Positions 13,320 through 27,900 of a stretch of DNA of 64,000 nt are shown here, piece by piece (within the stretch, counting starts at the first letter, position 1; each line of letters begins with the position of its first letter). Location: NCBI RefSeq assembly GCF_040412425.1, contig NC_089755.1:53281298-53345297 (forward strand). Reading direction: 5' to 3'. The notes under the pieces were generated by a model. It searched no databases. It saw only the letters and a list, made by a program, of their open reading frames with translations, and had not been told where the DNA came from. Origin of the DNA: Macrobrachium rosenbergii (lineage: Eukaryota; Arthropoda; Malacostraca; Decapoda; Palaemonidae). Both the position numbers and the translations under genes were made by a program.

Positions 13320-14210
13320 TATACCTTGTAAAGACTGCACTTTGTGTTGAGTGAAGGACTTCAGTCCTCAGGAATTGTAGTGATTGATTTGGCTCCTCGC
13401 CACATTATTTATAGCTGCCTCCCAATGAGGTAAAAATTCCCGTGTGCGCAGGATGACCTTTAAAACGGGAGGGAATTGTTAACTTTTGTTGAAGAACAAG
13501 GATGCTTGAATAAACCCGACTTGGCAACTCTGTGCTCGCCCACCAGCTGGCGGCATGATAGTTACCAATTACCCTTTTTCATTGAATTTTTAGAATTTAA
13601 CTGCATTTCTGTCGGAAAATGTAAAAATTTTTCATTATTTTAATTTAGTATTAGTTAGATGTTTGCAGATGCAGCTAAAATGTTTTAGATTTTAGTTCAT
13701 AATCTTCTTGGCCGTTTTGATTGACGTGGCTTGTTTGTTTCCATTGTGCTACAAAACTAGCAAACGTAAAGATCCAATCTGGAAAGCAAAGGATTGAGGT
13801 CAGCAGCAGTATTGCCACACGGTACTTCGCTGAGTTCAATTGATTGCTAATATTTGTAATGGTCCATGCAAGAGCGAGACTGTTTAATACTGACTGCTGG
13901 TCAGTGACTGGTAACTGAATCTCGAAAGAGGTGGAGACTTTTTTCCTAATGGTAAATTCAAGGAAAACTGGTAGATTGGCGGAGTAGCCAAGCGAAAGGT
14001 GCGTTTCGAGCCCTCGATTCTCTCTTCTCTAACACCCGATCACAATGTTAAATATGACTTACGCCAAAAAAAAACCTTTCATTATCTGAAGTTTTCCGAC
14101 GACTGCTAGGAAAAATGTCACGAGGGGCTCGCTTATTAGGGTAGATGTAATAGGACTAACTCTGGCCTCGGAAAACCCCGTACGAGTTCAAGGCTTTGAT
14201 ATTATTGAAA

Positions 14211-14303
<93 letters not shown>
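14211..14303. repeat. compound (CT)n-(TA)n microsatellite
   Basis: A CT run (about 14211-14266) passes directly into a TA run (to about 14303). Confidence 0.95.
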
Positions 14304-14307
<4 letters not shown>

Positions 14308-14999
14308 CACTGACTGGGTTTACGGACACATTAAATCCAGGTAACGCTAAGCTAAGCTCTGTTTGCTTACTTGCCGTTTGAAAGGTGGCAATCGTCAGTC
14401 TAGGTCACCATACCGATGTGTTATCGAATTTGTATATCTTGCCGAAGTACTTTTCTGGGATGAGTGTGAAACAACATCTTCGCATTCATGGTTAATTACC
14501 GCAGTTGAGTTGAGTGCATATCTGTTGTTCACCTTCAGTTGGCTTACAAGGTGAGCTCTCTCAATTTGTGTTGCAACCTTTCCCTCTCTGGGGTCATGGC
14601 CAGTCTGTAACACACTGGTCTGGCTTGGGTTATAGATTGTAGAAGGCGTTGGGAGTTTTGATCTTGTGTCGAAGAATGGTGTCTCGTTATTTTGACATTC
14701 CAACGTAGACATTTGCATAATCGTAGTCTTGCCTTGCATATGCCTTTTTGGGTATGTTGCGTATGTTGATTGCATACTGCATAATATGTGTATGGATGGA
14801 TGTATGAAATGAGACAAGAAAGTTCAGAATATAATATAGCCATTTGTACTAAGGTATATGTTCAACTTATACTCGCAAATACTTACGGATTTAACACAGT
14901 CGTTCAAGTACACGTGGATATTAAATACATGAACGTTTATCAAGTATACTTTTTTATTTTCTTCATCCAATAGATCTGAACTGAGAAGATATATACAGT

Positions 15000-15038
15000 A
15001 CACACACACACACACACACACATACATATGTATATGTA

Positions 15039-15099
<61 letters not shown>
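15000..15099. repeat. compound (AC)n-(TA)n microsatellite
   Basis: A short AC run is followed by a TA run, about 275 bases upstream of the first lipin exon in the window. Confidence 0.95.
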
Positions 15100-15102
<3 letters not shown>

Positions 15103-15374
15103 ATTGCTGGGTAAAAGCTAGTTATGTGAGCTTAAAGGAGGGGGGGGGGCTGGTGGGACCATTGTGGTGGTATGCAGGTCTAGTAGCACCTTTACCCTGA
15201 CCAGGTTTCGGAGGTCTTTGGGTGTTAAGATATTTTGGATACCTAGGTAACATCTGTGCAACTTAAGAATAGGAATATTAGGCGACATTTTATTATTTGT
15301 ACTCATAAATGTTTTTATTCCCATTCGTGAGGGAGAAGTTATTTATGGGAGTGTTTTATTTTTTTTTTTTTCAG

Positions 15375-15987
15375 GTTGATATTGAAATTAATGGAGAGCC
15401 TGTCGACATCCACATGAAACTTGGAGAGACAGGAGAGGCCTTCTTCGTGGAAGAGTTAGAGGAAGGAGTAGAAATCAGCCCCCTCTTGGGAACCTCTCCT
15501 CTCCCAGAGTCTGTTCTGAGTGGAAAACATGATCTCATGAAAGGAGAAGACGCAAGACACGCAGGTGATTCTGGCGTTGATGACATGACTTTCCCATCGA
15601 CCGATCCCTCTAAGGCGGATAGCAAAGACGACTCCCCGTCATCAGAGACCATCACTGCTGGGGATGTTACAGAGTCAACTATAACAGTGCAGTCCGATGG
15701 AGTGGAAAGCGAAAACAGTTTTGCCAACAATGGCAAGGATTCCAGTGAGATAGGAGTGATCAAAATAGTTCGCAAGAACAACATCAAACGGGAACAGAGG
15801 GACATGGAAACTCAGACGGATAGGCCAACCTTGTCAGTGGTCATTCCCAAGAAGGGAGATCTCAACAGCGCCCTCAAAAAGGGAGTGTCATCTACGTCTC
15901 TGGTCATTGAAGATGCTGGGCCTAAACGCAGCGTCTTGATCAATGAAGGCAGGGGCAGTAAAACCGATGGTGAAGAAACTGTCAAGA
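15375..15987 (+). CDS. Lpin: lipin exon 1 of those seen: end of N-LIP domain and acidic linker
   Basis: It follows a long T tract ending in CAG and starts in phase 0 with [15 protein letters not shown], the conserved second half of N-LIP, then [12 protein letters not shown]. After about residue 30 it becomes acidic and serine-rich and is poorly conserved, as is usual between N-LIP and the NLS. The donor is GTAAGT at 15988, phase 1. An open frame running upstream to 15309 is intron read-through. Confidence 0.93.
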
Positions 15988-18900
15988 GTAAGTATCCTTT
16001 TAAGTGGTCTTTGTGTTGTGTTTCTTGAAAGGAACTTCTTGTTTATCATAACTGAAATTATTTCTGGAAAGTAAAATTGAACATTTCCACCTGTTGCATG
16101 TTTCTAGCCTGGGCTTTAAGCAAACAAACTAACAGAGAAAAAATCAAGGGTAAATGTTAGTGCTTAGCCTGAGGGGGATCAGAATGGTTGTTTCATTATC
16201 ATAGGATTAGGTTTGACAAGTTCATTTGTATCCCAACAGACAACAAGAGCATCCGCCGGAAGCGCAAAAAGCGCTACAACGGAAAGAAGAATAGGCCCAA
16301 AAGCTCTGGCAGTCAGTCAAGTGACACTTCAACCACCAGTGAAGTTGCAGATATGACAGCCGTGCTTCCAGATTCGGGAATAGCACCAACGACTAATCAG
16401 GATGGAATATTTGTAATGGATGACATAGAGTCCACAGACAAGGTTGGTAATTTTGTTCCCAGGAACCTTTTTGAGTAAGGTTAATTTTTTCTTTGATTTT
16501 ATAATGGTAAGGTTGTATCATTTGCAGTGACAACTTGTTTTCAATTCCATATTACTGTACTAACAGAATGTGCTTTCTGAATGTACTACTTAGTTACACA
16601 GCTTCAACAGAAAACTGTAATTTGTTGATGTGATTAAGGATAGAAAGTATTTTTTTTTGTCTTGGTTTTGCTGGTTTAAAGTACAGCATTAAGTGCATTC
16701 ATTTTATACTAGGAACTCTTGGCTATCTCTTGTATTGGTGTGTGGAAATAGTATAGAAATGCAAATGTCACAATCATACTGCAACTTAAAAATCTTACGT
16801 TTTGTACATAAATTGTAATAGTGCTAAATTTATTTCTATTGGCATTAATTTTTTAGCAACAAAATCCTTTTTTTTTCCATTAAAACTTTCCATGAACTTT
16901 TTATTTAGAAATATTAAAATTATTTATGTAGTTATATTGACATGGTGCTGCTCTTATTTTTACAAGTATTTAATTTTCAATTTGTGTTAGCGGTTTTCCA
17001 TTAGGTTCAGCAATTAAATTTTTTTATAATTTTATAGTTTTTGAAAGTCTGTAGTCCCAGTACAGTAGTGATAAACAAACTTGCCAAAGGTTCCAAAGTC
17101 TGAACAGCAGCCCTATTTTAACTCTGTCAGTCTGCTCCAAGTTCCTGTACTTCCACCTCTCACATGGCACAGTCAACATCGATGCCGCTGCTCCGAGAAA
17201 AGTCCCGGGATGAGGTAGTCAGTGAGTGGAGTGGGGCAATGTCACGGTCCATGGGTCCTGATTTTCATCCGTTTAGTGATACAGATCTCAGCCCTCCTCC
17301 CAGGTAATTATTTTTTTCATTGACACAATTATGATTTGTGAAAATTCCCAGAAAAATGTGTTAAAACTACTGCTTACAGTAGAATAGTATTATGAATTTG
17401 TCAGTTGAGTTGAGTGGTGCCAATACTAAAAATGTCATGCCTTTAAATTTTTAGATTTGTTATGTTTAAAGCAACTGCATAAAAAGTAATGTTTTTGAAA
17501 GCTAATTGTAAGCAGTTTAGTACATATTTTTGTAAAAGCCATGACCTGGTACATTCTAGGTTTTGTCACGCATTTTGGATATGTTTGCCATCACAAAGCC
17601 TTGCATCTGAAAAGAAACCAAATGAAGAAATGCAACTTTCATTCACTTCATTTCAGATTCAAATCTTTGTGGTGTCAAGGTTATCTAAAGAGTGTGAAGA
17701 AATTGAGAAGTTAGAGGTCATTGTTGTGTTAAAATGCATATATATCTGGCAAAGTGACTGGTAGATTCTATCACTGTTAGTGTTGGACATTTTGATAACA
17801 CATTTATGCAATGGATATAATATTTGTGGTGTTAAATAGTTGAGAGAAAAAAGTACAACAATGTTATTGACTGAATAGGTACTATTATTAACAGTTTGGA
17901 AGTTATGAGGGCATTGTATCTATAAATTTTTTATTTGAAAACTCCATAATATGTAGTATCTTTAGACTGTCTTCTTGTTCACTGTGTGCATCTTAAAGTG
18001 TGCCTTGTCACTTACCTTTATGTACAGAGACCAAATTTATATAAGCTTGAGTTGACATGTTATGGATATACATAAGGATTGTTTTATATTTTCAAACTGC
18101 ATAACAAACTTTTTGGTACAGCCCATCAACCTCAAGACCCCCAACACCCATCAAATCTGACACAGAATATGAGGTTGAGAGGCAGAAGGCAGATTTTGCA
18201 GATGGCTCTAGCCAAACGGATGAAAATAAGTGGTACTGGACTTGGGGTGAATTGCCAACGCCACCGCCAAAGACGCCCACCAGATCAGGTAGTTTGTCGC
18301 TGAAATCTGATTCGGCAGCCCCAAATGCAGAGAAGAATGGGAAGACTTCCAAGGAGGAAGGTTAGTTTTGGTTTTTTTGCCACTTGGATGCGTCAGAAGG
18401 ATTCCCACATTTTGTAAGGAAAGAAAGAGTTTTAGGCACCTTCGAAAGATCGAGATGTGGTTATGCTCTTAGGTGTTGTCTCAGTAGATAGTACAGGAAA
18501 GCTTTTTATCATTCATCGTCTCTTTAGTGTTTATATGTTGTGGTAAAGACGATGATGATAGTATGTAGTCACGTGCCTTTTGCGTTAGCAAGTCGAATGC
18601 TGTCCTTGTGTTTTTAGCGTTGCATCTATGTTTTTGTGAATGTGACACATCCTATTGAATGTTTTTTTTTTTTTTTTTTTTTTGTAACATGAATCAATGT
18701 GTTAATGAGGTGAGAATTTGAGAGAATTGCTGTTAATTTCCAGCACTTTCTGAACCACAGCAGAAAAAACTTTCAGATAGTGATTTTTTTCAAATTAGAG
18801 GGGGAAGCAGAGATTTTGCCTTAGCCTGATATTTGGTTTATTTACAACATAAAAGACAGTGGTGAATATTTACAATTAGACATTGAAATAATTAGTTAAG

Positions 18901-21900
18901 AGTGCATATGGGTGTTTGTAGTTAGTCGTGAGTGAAATTTGTTTTTGCAGTACTGTACTGTATTGTGTACTTTTATTCAGTGTTGTTTCATGTTGTGTAG
19001 GTTCTAAAATTTTTGTTTTGAACAGTTACACCTACATGAAGACAAGATTTGGAAATGTAACGTCCTTCATTAAATATTACTTTTTTTTAGCCAATGTGTA
19101 ACTAAAATTCTTATTTGATATCAAAACATTACCAGTAGTCCCTCAGCAGAATGAAAGAGATTTTCTTTTCCAATCTTGCAGACAGTTCAGTAAACATTGT
19201 ATTGGCCTTGGGTACTTTATGATTGACAGTACTGCATTATACTCATACTACTGTACATGCTTATGTAACCCAAGTGAAAAAGGGCTAACCCATTAAGGTT
19301 TATAGTTTAGGCTTTTCGTCCCAATTCCACTTATACATGCTAATGTCAAAATAACAGGAATGTATGGGCTTTAACACTAATCTACAACACTTGCTATCAT
19401 CTAATTGAAGACAGGAATGTGTACACTAATGCCTGTTAAGTTTTCTTGTCTGCAGATTCTTATCATCATACTTAGTTGAAATATGGCTTTGGGAGGTGAG
19501 CAGGTCATATCCTTTTCCTTTTTTTGCATTATTGCCTTCCATCTCTCTCTCTCTCTCTCTCTCTCATGTAAATACTGTATTATTGATGGTTTTATTCAAG
19601 TGGGTAAGTATCATTAAGGAATACTGTGCAATTGATTTGCTCTCTACTTAAACAGTATGAGCATAATCCCAAAGGTATATCAGTTGTATTTTAGGTTAAT
19701 TTAATGTTGGGTTGTCTTTATTTTTCTTAATGGGTTGTAGATAATTGGCTTTGTAAGTAAATACTAGGCTTTGAAGTATTTTGAGATTGAAAGATATGTG
19801 GGCTTGTTTTCCTTAGATGATGAGCGATCTGTGTTGGGCAGTATGTTTAGCTTCATGAGGGCAACCAAGAAAGCTCGCCATAATCCCGAAAGCGAAGGTA
19901 TTTACCTTGATGATCTCAACTTGGAAGAGCTTGATCCTGAAGTGGCAGCATTGTATTTTCCACGTAGCTTCAAAGTTCCAGAAAAACAAGGCTACAACAG
20001 CAGTTTCCCATCGGGTATGAGTGTGACCTGGAAATGCTATTCTGTTGAACCTTTTTTCTTGTTTATCTTAAATGAAAACAGCTTCATATTTAGCAGGCAG
20101 ATTTTGTTGAGGCTGCAGAAATAATTACAGATTACCTCTTGGTTGAACCTTGTCAGGGCAAGTGCTGGAAGAACACATACTTAGCTGGCCAGTCACTTTT
20201 TTTTCTTAACTGAATGGAGAGATGTAATCCTCTAACCTTTTACTATCACACTGAATTTGAGATGGGAGCAGTGTTTGAACATGAAACTGGAAAGAACAGA
20301 AAACACTGGACTTTATCTGCTGAGCAGGACACTTACGTGCAAAAGTATAGAAATGTATCATATTTGCATGATGTGTACTTTAGTGTAATTGGATGGTACA
20401 CTTCATCTGTTATTTAATTTTTTCCCCTTAGCTGTTTGGTAACACTGATCTAACTGCCATGTACTAACTTAGGCGAGTGCCTTGCATTGCTCAGTGTAAG
20501 TTTGATTTTAACAGAGAGATGTAATGCCAGTGATGAAGACAAACTTACAGCATGTTTGCACTAACAGGGTTCTTCTGTAAAGAGAATGAAGACTTTAAGA
20601 ATAAAAATTGCATCTAATACCCTTTTAGAGTAAATGCCATATTATATTTGTATTGCTAAACATAGCATGATATTCAGGGTAATCCATATGTATGAACGAA
20701 TTTTAACTCTTTACTATGTATGATAATAGTTTGTAAGGGCATGCTCTATTGCTGTTTATTCTCTCATATTCTAGTTTGGCAATTTATTTTATAGTTATCA
20801 TATTTTCTCCCAGTTGCTAACACTATATAGTGACTGAATTTTGTGTATTTTATAGTTTTGATAAAAAGAGTTTGGTAAAGCCTTTGGGCTATGGAATGTG
20901 TCATTTTTGCGTCAAATTTCAGGTGGCCTCAAGGATGATGACGCAGAGTCAGGGAATGGACCTTCCCTACCACAGTCACCACATAGTGTTGAAGGTGCCA
21001 TTGGGGGACCCAAGCTGTGTAGTGATTCTGACTTTGAAGACTCTAGACACCCAATCTTTGATTATAAGTAAGTTAATTTCACAATACTCGCCCTCTACCC
21101 AATCTGGTTTGGGTAAATTTCTTGATGATACCTTGCATCTAACTTTTGAGGTAAACTAGAAATATACTGATTTATTTTAATTTGGGGTTATTAGAGTGAT
21201 TATATTTACAGGGATTAATATCTCATTCTTCCTGAAGTCATTATATGGTTGTTTACTTATTGTATTTTTATCTTTTATTGTATTGTTGCAAGTCTGTGAA
21301 TGAGTTGTGTACAGTCCAACTTTTAAAAATTATTTTGAGAGGTTAGCATTCTTTGATTTGTCTTTGAGGCAGATAGAGTTCCTGTAATACTTGAATGAAT
21401 TTCTGAAAGCTCTAATATATGCAATTAATATTTGACACCTCTCATTATTTCCACAGAGGTTATGATGACATTGCATTCTCGCTTTGCGGACGTTTGCATG
21501 AATATGAAGGGGACTTTCCTGAGAGTTTGTTCTTGCAAAGTATTGTCACATACGATGACTTCATTGAAAACCCTCAGATTCTCGACAACCCCAACCTGGT
21601 TATCAGGTATGGGGGCAAGTACCTTAACTGGATGACAGCATCTCCACAGATCCTGTCACTGGTTCTCTTCCAGCGACCAGTTCCTCAGGTAAGATGCACT
21701 CGCTGACATTTATGAAAAGCTTTTTGTGCTGGATCGTAGAGATTAGTGGGACTTGATCTATATTTTGTAATTAGTAAATCTGTTGCCCTTTATTCATATG
21801 TAATGAAAGTGTGTACATTTTGTAGCAAATTTTACTGATTTTTCAGAAATTAGCCAATCAGCTCTATAAGGAACATATGCCAAAGAAAGAGATAAGGAAA

Positions 21901-24900
21901 AGATCCGAATCCAAAGGTTATTCGTGGTTCTCATGGAGGCGTAACAACCAAGCTGAATCAGAAGAGATGGAAAAGAAAGAAGACAATGCATCTGAGAAGA
22001 CTGAAGGTGCTGAAATAGCAAGAGAGGTAAGAAGTCATACAATTTTCTGGTTTTTCAAATTATGCTCCTTGGTTCCCTGGTACTTCTCAGCTATACTTTG
22101 CTTAAGTAAATCCTGAAAATTGTGGGTCTGCCTTCCAGTATTCAAGGCTCTTGTTTGTTGGGTAATTACATTTTTGTACTTGTCCCTTCATTGTCAAAGT
22201 GATATATGTGAAATTATGTTTTTGAGTTTTGTAATAGTGTATGTGTAAGCAGAGTAGATTATGCAAGTTAGGAATGTGTTTCATGCTATACGGTGAGTTC
22301 TGTGCCAGCTATTGTGTATGTTGGTTGATGCATGAAATCCAGTTTTTCATAATGAAGCAGATTTACCCAAGTAGTCAAAGGGTCTGTGAAGTGGAGGGGA
22401 AGGTTGTACAATTTACAAACATTAAAGTTGAGGGAAGCACTGTTTTCAGGCCATCTTTTAAACTTTGAAGATAAGTTGATCAGTTTTTTTTTTTTTTTTT
22501 TTCTCTCAACTTAATCCCTATTTGGTAATGGGTATCATTTGGTTCACTACCTCTTAAACTGTGGACTGCTGGTTGATCATTGCTAGGCTTCTATGGTATG
22601 TTGAAAGATGGGTACTTGATAACTGTAAAGCAAGTAGGGTTTGGAAGATGATGACTTAGCTTCCAATTTGGTTTTGTGTGCGCGTGTCTGTGTGATGGGC
22701 AACTGGTAACTATTGGTTAGCTAAAGTTATTTGTTCAAGTTGAAATCTTACTTGACAGTGGTTGTTGGTTTTTATGTAAGGATAACGTAGGTATGATACT
22801 GTAAGTAAATTTTCATTAATGCTTGTGCTTTAGGAATTTATTGCATTTACTCCTATGGGTATGTATATAATTTTATTTGTAAGGTGAACTCTTACACACA
22901 ATGTTATGGTTGCTAACAGTGTTGAAACACTGTCAAAGGTTTATGCACAAATTGGTGACATCAGAAGTCTCTCATGTCTTATGCCCTATAATGGCACTCT
23001 TGTATATAAGGATCATATGGGATTTATGCACACTGAAAAGCTTGAGGAATTCTTGAGTAACAGTAAAATCTTCATTATACATTCTATTGATGTTTGACCC
23101 GTAGGTGTTAGATTTGTATTGTGGAAGTTTTAAGGCAGGTTTGTGTTAATTTTGTGAAACAAGTCATACTGTGAAGTAATTGGGGCTTCGTTTTCATTAG
23201 TGGGTCATGGCATTTGGTTTGTCATTGTTAGTTTAGGCATATTTTATGTTACACGGATTTTGAGGAGATTTAGATGTATGTTGTAATTTAGATCATTCAA
23301 GTTATGGGATATTTTGTGAACATTGTGAAGAAAGTAATTTTGTGTGTTGTAAAGTGGTGTGTTGTTTTAATTTACTTTTTGTGGAAAGCAATTTTTTTTT
23401 TCAGGATGTAAAATGTGTCATCTTTAAAAATGTACACTTAACTTGAAGTGCTGTACAAAGCTTTAGTTTTTTTTTTTAAGATATAAATTCTTGATTTTTA
23501 TTAAAGATGTAAAATGCACTGAGGAGTTTGCCATTAAAATATGGTCCTTTAATTATAAAGAAATGGTGTGGACCAATGAATGTGAAAAATTCAGTGAAGC
23601 ATGAAGATAATTAACTGAAGATGATAGTTCCTTGTTGGACGAGTCGGTAGAGTTCTCAGCTAGCACGCTGCTAGTCCCGAGTTTGAGTCTCCGGCCGGCC
23701 AATGAAGAATTAGAGAAATTTATTTCTCGGTATAATGTGGTTCGGATTCCACAGTAAACTGTAGGTCCTGTTGCTAGGTAACCAGTTGGTTCTTAGTCAC
23801 ATAAAATAAGCCTAATCCTTCGGGCCAGCCCTAGGAGAGCTGTTAATCTGCTCACTGGTCTGGTTAAACTAAGGTATACTTAACTGAAGATGATAGTGTT
23901 CTTGTAGTATAATTTATGATTTTTTTATTTTTGTACCTTTCACAAACCACAGATCATTGGAATGTGGAATCTGTGTTTGTGTAAAGGTATTTGCTCTAGC
24001 CTTAATAATAGTTATTTATAAGTTACTACAGTATTGGTGTTCAGTTGCTATTGCTCTTTCTAGGTTTACTTCTAAGAGCTAGGCTGTCTATACTGTAGAA
24101 ACATTTTGATTTGATTATTACCTCTTGGCATAACTAGTGGGCTGAAATTCTCATTCTACTTCGCTCATATGACCTTAATGAAGGGTAGTGTATTTGAAAG
24201 AAAACAACTATGAAAAAATGTTTTACTTTTCCGTATCATGTAGAGATTAAGGGCATTGTTAGCTAGGGGTTTATTTCTGTGGTTTTGTTTGAGAATTCCC
24301 ATTTAAAATAAAAAAACAAACCTGAGGCTTCTTTTATCTTTCCAGTATTGTAATGTTCTAATTCACTGTAGCTTTCATTAGATTTTTATTCATTACAATT
24401 TAAATAGCTAGTAATGACACTGCTTGATTCTCAACACTTCTAAATATCAGTATTTTACAATGCTTATCATTTTGTAAACTTACATTAGGATTCCAGCTTG
24501 CATAGTTACTATACACTTTTGAATGAAAAAAAAAGGTAACTAATTTTTATGTAAATAGCGATAGCTTGCTATTTTGAAGATTCTCTCTCTCTTTCTCTCG
24601 GCTACATCTGAAAAATTCTGTTTTATACAATTCCAGATGCGTTCCACGATCCCTGTCTCCCTCTCTCTCCCAATATTATTCAGTACTGAGGTATTTATGT
24701 CAGTACTTATTAAGTTTACAACATTTACCTATTTATTTTTGTCTTGAAAGCCTAACTGCCGAGTGGTTGGTAATTTCAAATCCTTCTCCTGTACACCCCA
24801 TAAGGCACATAGCTTCTAAGCATTTGAGTGCCTAGTTTTAGTTCTCCTCAATCTGTATTTTCCATTTCCCTTGTTCATTGCTTTAAGTTACAGCAGTGAC

Positions 24901-27900
24901 CAAATAATCTTTATTTTAGTCTACTTTTATATGCATTTTGCCCAATTAAATAGTTGTTTTGCCATGCTGTGTGCTTACGTGGCCTTGGACCCAAACAGTT
25001 CAATAGAAAGGTGTTAACAGATTGGCTGCTTTTGTGAAGCAAAAACATTTTATTGCATCTTTTTGCCCTTTTTTCTGGTGTTCTGTGACTTAGTTCTTAT
25101 ATTATTTATGGGTAAAATAGTGGATATACTGTAATAGAATAGCAGGAATTTCTTTACTAGTAGCGTTAGTGAGATTCAACTTGCATTATTTTTTGAAGTT
25201 TTCAAATGAGAACCTAGCTATATACTCTTTGTGCTCAGTTTAGGAATGGCTTAGTCTTGAAGGACAATTTAAGAGCTCCTAAAACACTTGAAACACTTTG
25301 CTGCAGTTTGCAGTTGATGCATATTTTAGGACAATATTGTACTTGTCATTCAAAAAAATTGACAAAAGTATTGTAGAAAATTTAGTGTAATCAGATTTAT
25401 TCAAAGAAAAAAAGGCATGGAAGAGAAAAATTATATGCAGATTGCATACAGAATTCAAATTTGTTTGGTATGACCCAGCAGCATGATTTTTTTTGCTTTA
25501 ATGAGAAATATATTTTGATGATTGCATGGTCTTTTTGTTGCTTCCGATATTTTCAAATACTGTAAGTGAATTTATGTTTAGGCACAGCAATAAATAGATA
25601 GGAGTACTCTATAAGATTTGTGTTGAAATGTTACAGTATGTATTTTTTCTTAGTTTTCAACTTGTAAAAGTAAAGTGGACATAAGCAAATTTTCATTTTT
25701 TTATGCAATTTTAGCTTATTGTAGACTGCGTCACTAGTTCTTGTTTCGAATTAATTTTTACAAAATTTCATATCTCCACTGGTTTGAGCCAATTGGTAGC
25801 AACTTTTTTGAGACGATATGGCATTTCATACCAAGAATTGCTGTTATACTTGTTCCTTCTGTAGTTGTTACTCATTCTCGAATACTTCCTTAATTTTCAA
25901 AGTTATGCTGAAGTACAGATAATTTTTGGTGTCACCTACTCAGGAGGTAATCTTATCTCTCTGTGCTTTACTCTCAGCCATCTTGGTTGTTTAGCATACT
26001 GATATCTTATGGCTGATAGTTCTTGAGAGAATAATTATAAGCATATTCCTGTCTTTTCACAGCACATGCAAGAGGCTGTTGGTTCTGCCAAGCAAGGGAG
26101 TAGCAGTGATCCAAATGTTATTGAAGTAACAGCAGCTGAAACCCAAACCAGCTTACCTGGTACACCAAAGAAAAAGGGACTTCATGACAGGAGACCAGGT
26201 ACTGATTCTTCAGAGTCTGAGGACCAAGAGGAATTGAAAGAAAGGCAGCCATCTGGAGAACGTTACAAGAAGAGTCTGAGGTTAACATCCGATCAGATTG
26301 TAAGTTTTTTTTTTTTTTTATTCCCCACTTGCCCAGTTTTAATGGTTTCTAGAAATACTGTATGGCAGAATTGCATTTGTTTCGATGGATAAGATAAATA
26401 GATATGCAATATGTACATTGATTCTCTTGCAGTAGAAGCAAACTTTTAAATTACACTGGTTGAAATTTCATAAACTCCTAGGATGTTATGCATATTTGGG
26501 TAAAATACATTAAAAGTAGTGGACAGATACATTTTACTTAATAGTTTTTACCTGTTACCTGAGAATGTGCAGTTTTATTGTTGTAGAAAAATTGTGTTTT
26601 GGCAGTATTCACAGGGATGTAGTCGAACCAGTATATTCAAGTAAATGTGGTCTATATTTTATGACTCTTTTTCACAAACTTATCTTTATTCTTTAAGGCT
26701 AAGCTCAATCTCCGTGAAGGCAGCAATGAGGCGTTGTTCTCAGTGACAACAGCATACCAGGGTACTACTAGATGCAAGTGTCATATTTTCCTATGGAATC
26801 ATGATGCCAAGATTGTTGTATCTGATATTGATGGTACCATAACCAAATCAGATGTCCTGGGTCATCTACTGCCTATCCTTGGCAAAGACTGGGCTCAGAG
26901 TGGCGTAGCTCAGCTCTTCACGAAGATCAAGAATAACGGATACCACTTCCTTTACCTTTCAGCCAGAGCTATTGGTGAGTGGCAGTTATTTATATAAAAA
27001 ATTTTGCGTTGAAGTTTCAAACCTATGATTTTCTTCATTCAACAGACAGACAAGGCACTACTTTTTTTTGTATTTTATTTTCATCTTGTTTTAATTGCAG
27101 GGCAAGCTAGGATTACTCGTGACTACCTAAGATCCATCAAGCAAGGGGATCTCTCCTTGCCAGACGGGCCTCTTCTTTTGAATCCTACCTCACTTGTTCA
27201 GGCCTTCCACCGTGAAGTGATAGAGAAGAAGCCTGAGGAATTCAAAATTTCTTGTCTCAGAGATATTCAGGCTCTGTTTGCACCCGAGAGAAATCCATTC
27301 TACTCAGGATATGGAAATAGGATTAATGTAAGTGAAATTTTGTGTTCATTGTCAGTTCTGTATTATGATAATTGTAAGTAATTTAACTAAAATATAGTGC
27401 TGCTAGTTATTTTTGAGATATAATCTCTTGTTACTGTTTGTAAGGAGGGTTCATCCAATAAATTGAAAAATAAAAAAATTTTGAAATATAAAATTTATAA
27501 GTGTAATAATTCTTATAGGAAACATGTAATCCATCAGTAGATAATTTTTTTTTTTATTTATTTATTTTTTTTTTTTTTTAAGGATGTCTGGGCATATCGT
27601 GCTGTTGGCATCCCTATTTCCCGCATATTCACCATAAATCATCGGGGAGAATTGAAGCATGAACTGACACAAACATTCCAGTCCTCGTAAGTGGTTATTT
27701 TGTTTTTGTTACATTTGTCCTTTCATTATAAACTAAATGTAAAAATTCTCAGTCTTACTCCTGTATATACTCCTAATGTTTGACATCCTAAATTTTCACA
27801 GTATACATATAGTATACTGTACTTTGTAGCCTTGCAGAGGCTTTGGTGGCTTTATATCTCTCTAGTTTTATTTTTATAAACAAAATGCTATAACCTGGAA

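Noticed and set aside
13960..14040. B-box-like GTTTCGAGCCC suggesting a tRNA or SINE
   Set aside because: No A-box at proper spacing and no cloverleaf could be drawn.
14395..14817. 140-codon open frame on the minus strand
   Set aside because: No domain, signal peptide, splice context or repeat-protein similarity was visible; it may be chance or decayed mobile DNA.
16443..16484. Stronger-looking donors at 16447 and 16475 for the lipin NLS exon
   Set aside because: Both put the next exon out of phase, while the weak donor at 16443 keeps the frame.
22906..23097. 63-codon frame in a lipin intron that might be a cassette exon
   Set aside because: It resembles no lipin sequence and has no clear donor at its end.
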